Assembly (NCBI GenBank): GCA_009924765.1
Contig: RFQW01000099.1
Coordinates: 1 to 6,433, forward strand
Length of the DNA stretch: 6,433 bases
Direction of reading: 5' to 3'
From: Planctomycetota bacterium
GTDB lineage: Bacteria; Planctomycetota; Phycisphaerae; Phycisphaerales; SM1A02
Part shown: positions 5,701-6,433 of the stretch, in pieces
How positions within the stretch are numbered: position 1 is the stretch's first letter
Layout: each line of letters begins with the position of its first letter
Translations under genes and position numbers: made by a program
The notes under the pieces: model-generated
What the model was told of the DNA's origin: nothing
The model's input: only the letters and a program-made list of their open reading frames with translations
The model's database searches: none

Positions 5701-6433
5701 CAACCATCGCGCTGCTTCCCCCCGCGGAAACCGGATTCGTGCAGGTGCTCCGTCGCAACAGCAGTGGCGTGTACGTGGTGACGCAGTCGTTTGGCCTGAC
5801 GGCGAAGCCGGTCGCCATGGACGTGGCCGATCTCGATGGTGATGGCCTCGATGACATCGTCACCGCGAACGCCGAGCCCGTGGCGTCGGCGACGGGCAGT
5901 GCATTGCCGGTGCTCAGCATCTTCCGCAATGTGGCCGGCGCATTCAGCGGCGGCGTTCCGTACCAGCCTGCCGGCGCGAGCAGCGGCCTTTCCGTGAGCC
6001 TGATCGACATCGACAACGACGGTGACCGCGACATCGTGGGCGTGTACCGCAAGGTGAGCACCGCCACCGAGGCCGCGCTGCTTCGCGTTGACACGCTGGG
6101 TGCTGGCACGCCGATCAGCATCGGACAGTCCACCGTGCTGGATGCCAGCGATCCGGTGCTGTCCGCTCGCGGCGATCTCGACGGTGCGGCGGGCGAGGAC
6201 GTGTTCCTGGTGAACCAGCCCGTGGTGCGCGGTCTGGTCGCTGGCACGCAGCAGGTTCGTCCATACATCGCGACAGGCGGCGCGGTCCAGGGCGACCTCG
6301 ACGGGGATGGCCGCGTGACGACCGCGGACATCGCGCTGCTGCTGCTCGAATTCGGTCCATGTGCAGGAGCCTGCCCAGCGGACCTCGATGGAGACGGGTT
6401 TGTCACCACCGGCGACATCGCCTTCATGCTGCT
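2655..6433 (+). CDS. Large exported RCC1-repeat / FG-GAP-repeat protein with C-terminal dockerin-like motifs (3' partial)
   Basis: One uninterrupted frame of 1259 codons runs off the right edge. The order is: signal peptide (1-31); 14 RCC1-type repeats (32-662); an unassigned beta-rich module (about 663-836); an FG-GAP/VCBS array with Asp-rich calcium loops starting near residues 847, 901, 1059, 1118 and 1174; and a dockerin-like EF-hand pair (D1214 and D1243). RCC1 repeats form beta-propellers and FG-GAP/VCBS repeats form calcium-binding propellers like the integrin alpha head, so a calcium-stabilised, extracytoplasmic binding protein is likely. The ligand is unknown and no catalytic motif is seen. 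ATG 2655 is chosen because it has an AAGGA upstream and starts directly on the signal peptide. The gene lies 7 bases past the literal kinase stop, or 261 past the likelier one. From where such proteins normally end, the stop should fall within a few codons of the edge (inference). The coding frame is clean, unlike the kinase. Confidence 0.92.
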   Translation, partial: MSQRTTLHSLSRPFAFIAACAAFLCPRLADAQSQVVGWGGNSYGQTQRASVSLLPYSQVAGGYFHNIALRRDGTVTTWGGGVWGQMVVPANLSGVVQVAAGYQHSIAVKNDGTVVCWGAGTINNGYSPQYGQSIVPTNLTDVRQAAGGEFHTVALKQDGTVRCWGAGTSNTGSSPQYGQSIVPSGLSGISQVAAGSLHTIALRSNGTVVCWGAGTSNTGRNPDQGQSIVPTGLVDITQVAGGGFHTVALKRDGGVVVWGSNSNGQRTVPSSLGGVKQVAAGNVHTIALKQDGSVVCFGAGTTYGTFSPNYGQSAVPSGLSGVTQVGAGVMHTVVVRSDGQAQGWGYDSNGQATPPMFLQGVTQLACGAQHALALKSDGLLSAWGDNSNGQCSFGLALTGYTVQQVAAGDDHSLVLVNGGRVMGMGANSYGQCLGTDVSGFANYSTPAGQLVQLLGIELSGITHIAGGRTHSLAVRSTGTVAAWGDNAYKQCTVTGGLSGVTKVAAGGVHSLALRSVGTVVAWGATSSSTFDPNLNYGQITVPGTLSSVTQIAAGRYHSMALKSNGTVVCWGAGTTNTGADPAYGQSIVPNGLSSVSAIAAGLWHSVALRSDGTVVCWGAGTSDLSYDPMRGQCIVPTGLTGVTQIAAGGVNTMAVLNGTLSGCASSTGAGSATLNVSGTRWQDVNAWRWATTGPRVPGAQSAVDLGLYGAVGSECNATAGTFTMRAGNSLLITSTAAATGTDNSIRVTTNANLSGSIWLLGAPGGASELPANLDVPVLSCATVSGNFELIQTEVPPPKGKFLTVVPESVGGRTVFSMRLLDLPTGGDLASTGTGNYSGTAVAAETIDINRDGFDDLALAITFGGAQNGLLQILLNDGAGNLGGTSLLTSIPPVPTCLAVGDVDADGMRDVVVGVAGSAPAVRVYRNLGGSLAASTVITNLNGSPTAIAVLESSAAHLMPSGNSIGVGTSGGKLKTYSSNGTLTQEQTLAGTPTTVKGGDTSGSGSTDIVTGGTTSATIALLPPAETGFVQVLRRNSSGVYVVTQSFGLTAKPVAMDVADLDGDGLDDIVTANAEPVASATGSALPVLSIFRNVAGAFSGGVPYQPAGASSGLSVSLIDIDNDGDRDIVGVYRKVSTATEAALLRVDTLGAGTPISIGQSTVLDASDPVLSARGDLDGAAGEDVFLVNQPVVRGLVAGTQQVRPYIATGGAVQGDLDGDGRVTTADIALLLLEFGPCAGACPADLDGDGFVTTGDIAFML
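2748..4640 (+). repeat. Fourteen RCC1-type repeats, probably two seven-bladed beta-propellers
   Basis: The repeat core is 'G(V/I)TQVAAG..H(T/S).AL(K/R).(D/N)GTV..WG'. The conserved His falls at residues 65, 104, 151, 198, 245, 284, 331, 370, 411, 470, 509, 557 and 604, and is Asn at 651. The array starts with an isolated 'VVGWGGN' strand (W38) and ends with an 'AAGGVNTMAV' half lacking WG, so the first and last halves complete one blade: the velcro closure of propellers. Fourteen WG-type strands give 2 x 7. Spacings are mainly 39 or 47 residues; one of 59 (411 to 470) carries a longer insert. WG is replaced by FG near residue 303 and by MG near residue 425. Several units are almost identical in DNA: the 20-mer gtggtgtgctggggtgcggg occurs at 2994, 3276, 4353 and 4494. 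Confidence 0.88.
4641..5160 (+). other. Unassigned beta-rich module between the two propeller regions
   Basis: About 170 residues (663 to about 836) that match neither repeat family. It begins Cys-Ala-Ser-Ser-Thr-Gly, then TRWQDVNAWRWATTGPRVPG, a spacing of aromatic residues and 'P..A..VDLG' reminiscent of the 'W…W…P…D' modules in planctomycetal secreted proteins. It continues through Thr/Asn/Ser-rich beta-prone sequence and ends near PPPKGKFLTVVPE and FSMRLLDLP. Cys 663 and Cys 715 could pair. I recognise no named domain; it may be a carbohydrate-binding-like or linker fold. Confidence 0.45.
5163..6290 (+). repeat. FG-GAP/VCBS-type calcium-loop repeats, probably a third seven-bladed propeller
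   Basis: Calcium-loop motifs occur as DINRDGFDDLAL (D847), GDVDADGMRDVVVG (D901), ADLDGDGLDDIVT (D1059), IDIDNDGDRDIVG (D1118) and GDLDGAAGEDVFL (D1174). Two degenerate units sit at the expected places: LESSAAHLMPSGNSIGVG (about residue 951) and GGDTSGSGSTDIVTGG (D999). Spacings are 54, 50, 48, 60, 59 and 56 residues, so seven units in all. Other parts of the units are typical too, such as LQILLNDGAGNLGG, VRVYRNLGGSL and LSIFRNVAGAFSGG. The family forms propellers whose loops bind calcium. Confidence 0.75.
6291..6433 (+). other. Dockerin-like paired EF-hand motifs (3' partial)
   Basis: The first motif is GDLDGDGRVTTADIALLLLEFG (D1214, D1216, D1218, D1225) and the second is ADLDGDGFVTTGDIAFML (D1243 onward). 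They are 29 residues apart and separated by CAGACP with Cys 1236 and 1240. This is the type I dockerin pattern: two calcium loops each followed by a short helix. In Phycisphaerales such pairs commonly end exported proteins without any cellulosome, probably as an anchoring or assembly tag. The second helix is cut by the window edge. Confidence 0.85.

Noticed and set aside
5579..6427. Antisense open frame of 282 codons, Ser/Pro/Thr-rich
   Set aside because: It is opposite the FG-GAP array, which has unmistakable sense motifs, and its composition is that of an antisense shadow with no recognisable domain.

Overview
The window is G+C-rich (roughly two thirds by eye) and looks like Planctomycetota, most likely the Phycisphaerales/Phycisphaerae branch. 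Two things point there. First, the kinase has the arrangement typical of that group: a Hanks-type catalytic domain, one membrane segment, a helical linker and kinesin-light-chain-type TPRs. Second, the downstream secreted protein ends in paired 'DLDGDG..TT.DIA' dockerin-like motifs, common on exported proteins of these bacteria. The assignment rests on recalled family patterns, not on a database search.

Region 1 (1 to about 2393, or to 2647 if the reading frame is taken literally) holds a serine/threonine protein kinase whose start lies upstream. The window opens exactly on the catalytic loop (HRDLKPGN). The frame changes at about 276-292: the catalytic loop, DFG and activation segment are in frame 1, while the rest of the C-lobe, the membrane segment, the linker and about nine 42-residue TPRs are in frame 2. 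The last 84 or so residues of the frame-2 reading do not look like protein. A second one-base slip near 2351-2390 would instead end the gene at a TAA at 2391-2393, directly on a small hairpin.

Region 2 (about 2394-2654) is probably an intergenic spacer. It contains the weak hairpin and, at its 3' end, a ribosome binding site.

Region 3 (2655 to beyond the right edge) is one uninterrupted frame of 1259 codons, open at the 3' end. It encodes a large exported multidomain protein: signal peptide; 14 RCC1-type repeats in circularly permuted phase, which fits two seven-bladed propellers; a beta-rich module I cannot name; a third repeat array with FG-GAP/VCBS calcium-loop motifs, again about seven units; and a dockerin-like EF-hand pair that the window cuts.

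Both genes are on the + strand. The kinase would sense or signal at the inner membrane and recruit partners through its TPRs. The second protein would act outside the cytoplasm as a calcium-dependent binding or surface protein. A direct functional link is only suggested by adjacency. I found no RNA genes, mobile elements or CRISPR arrays.
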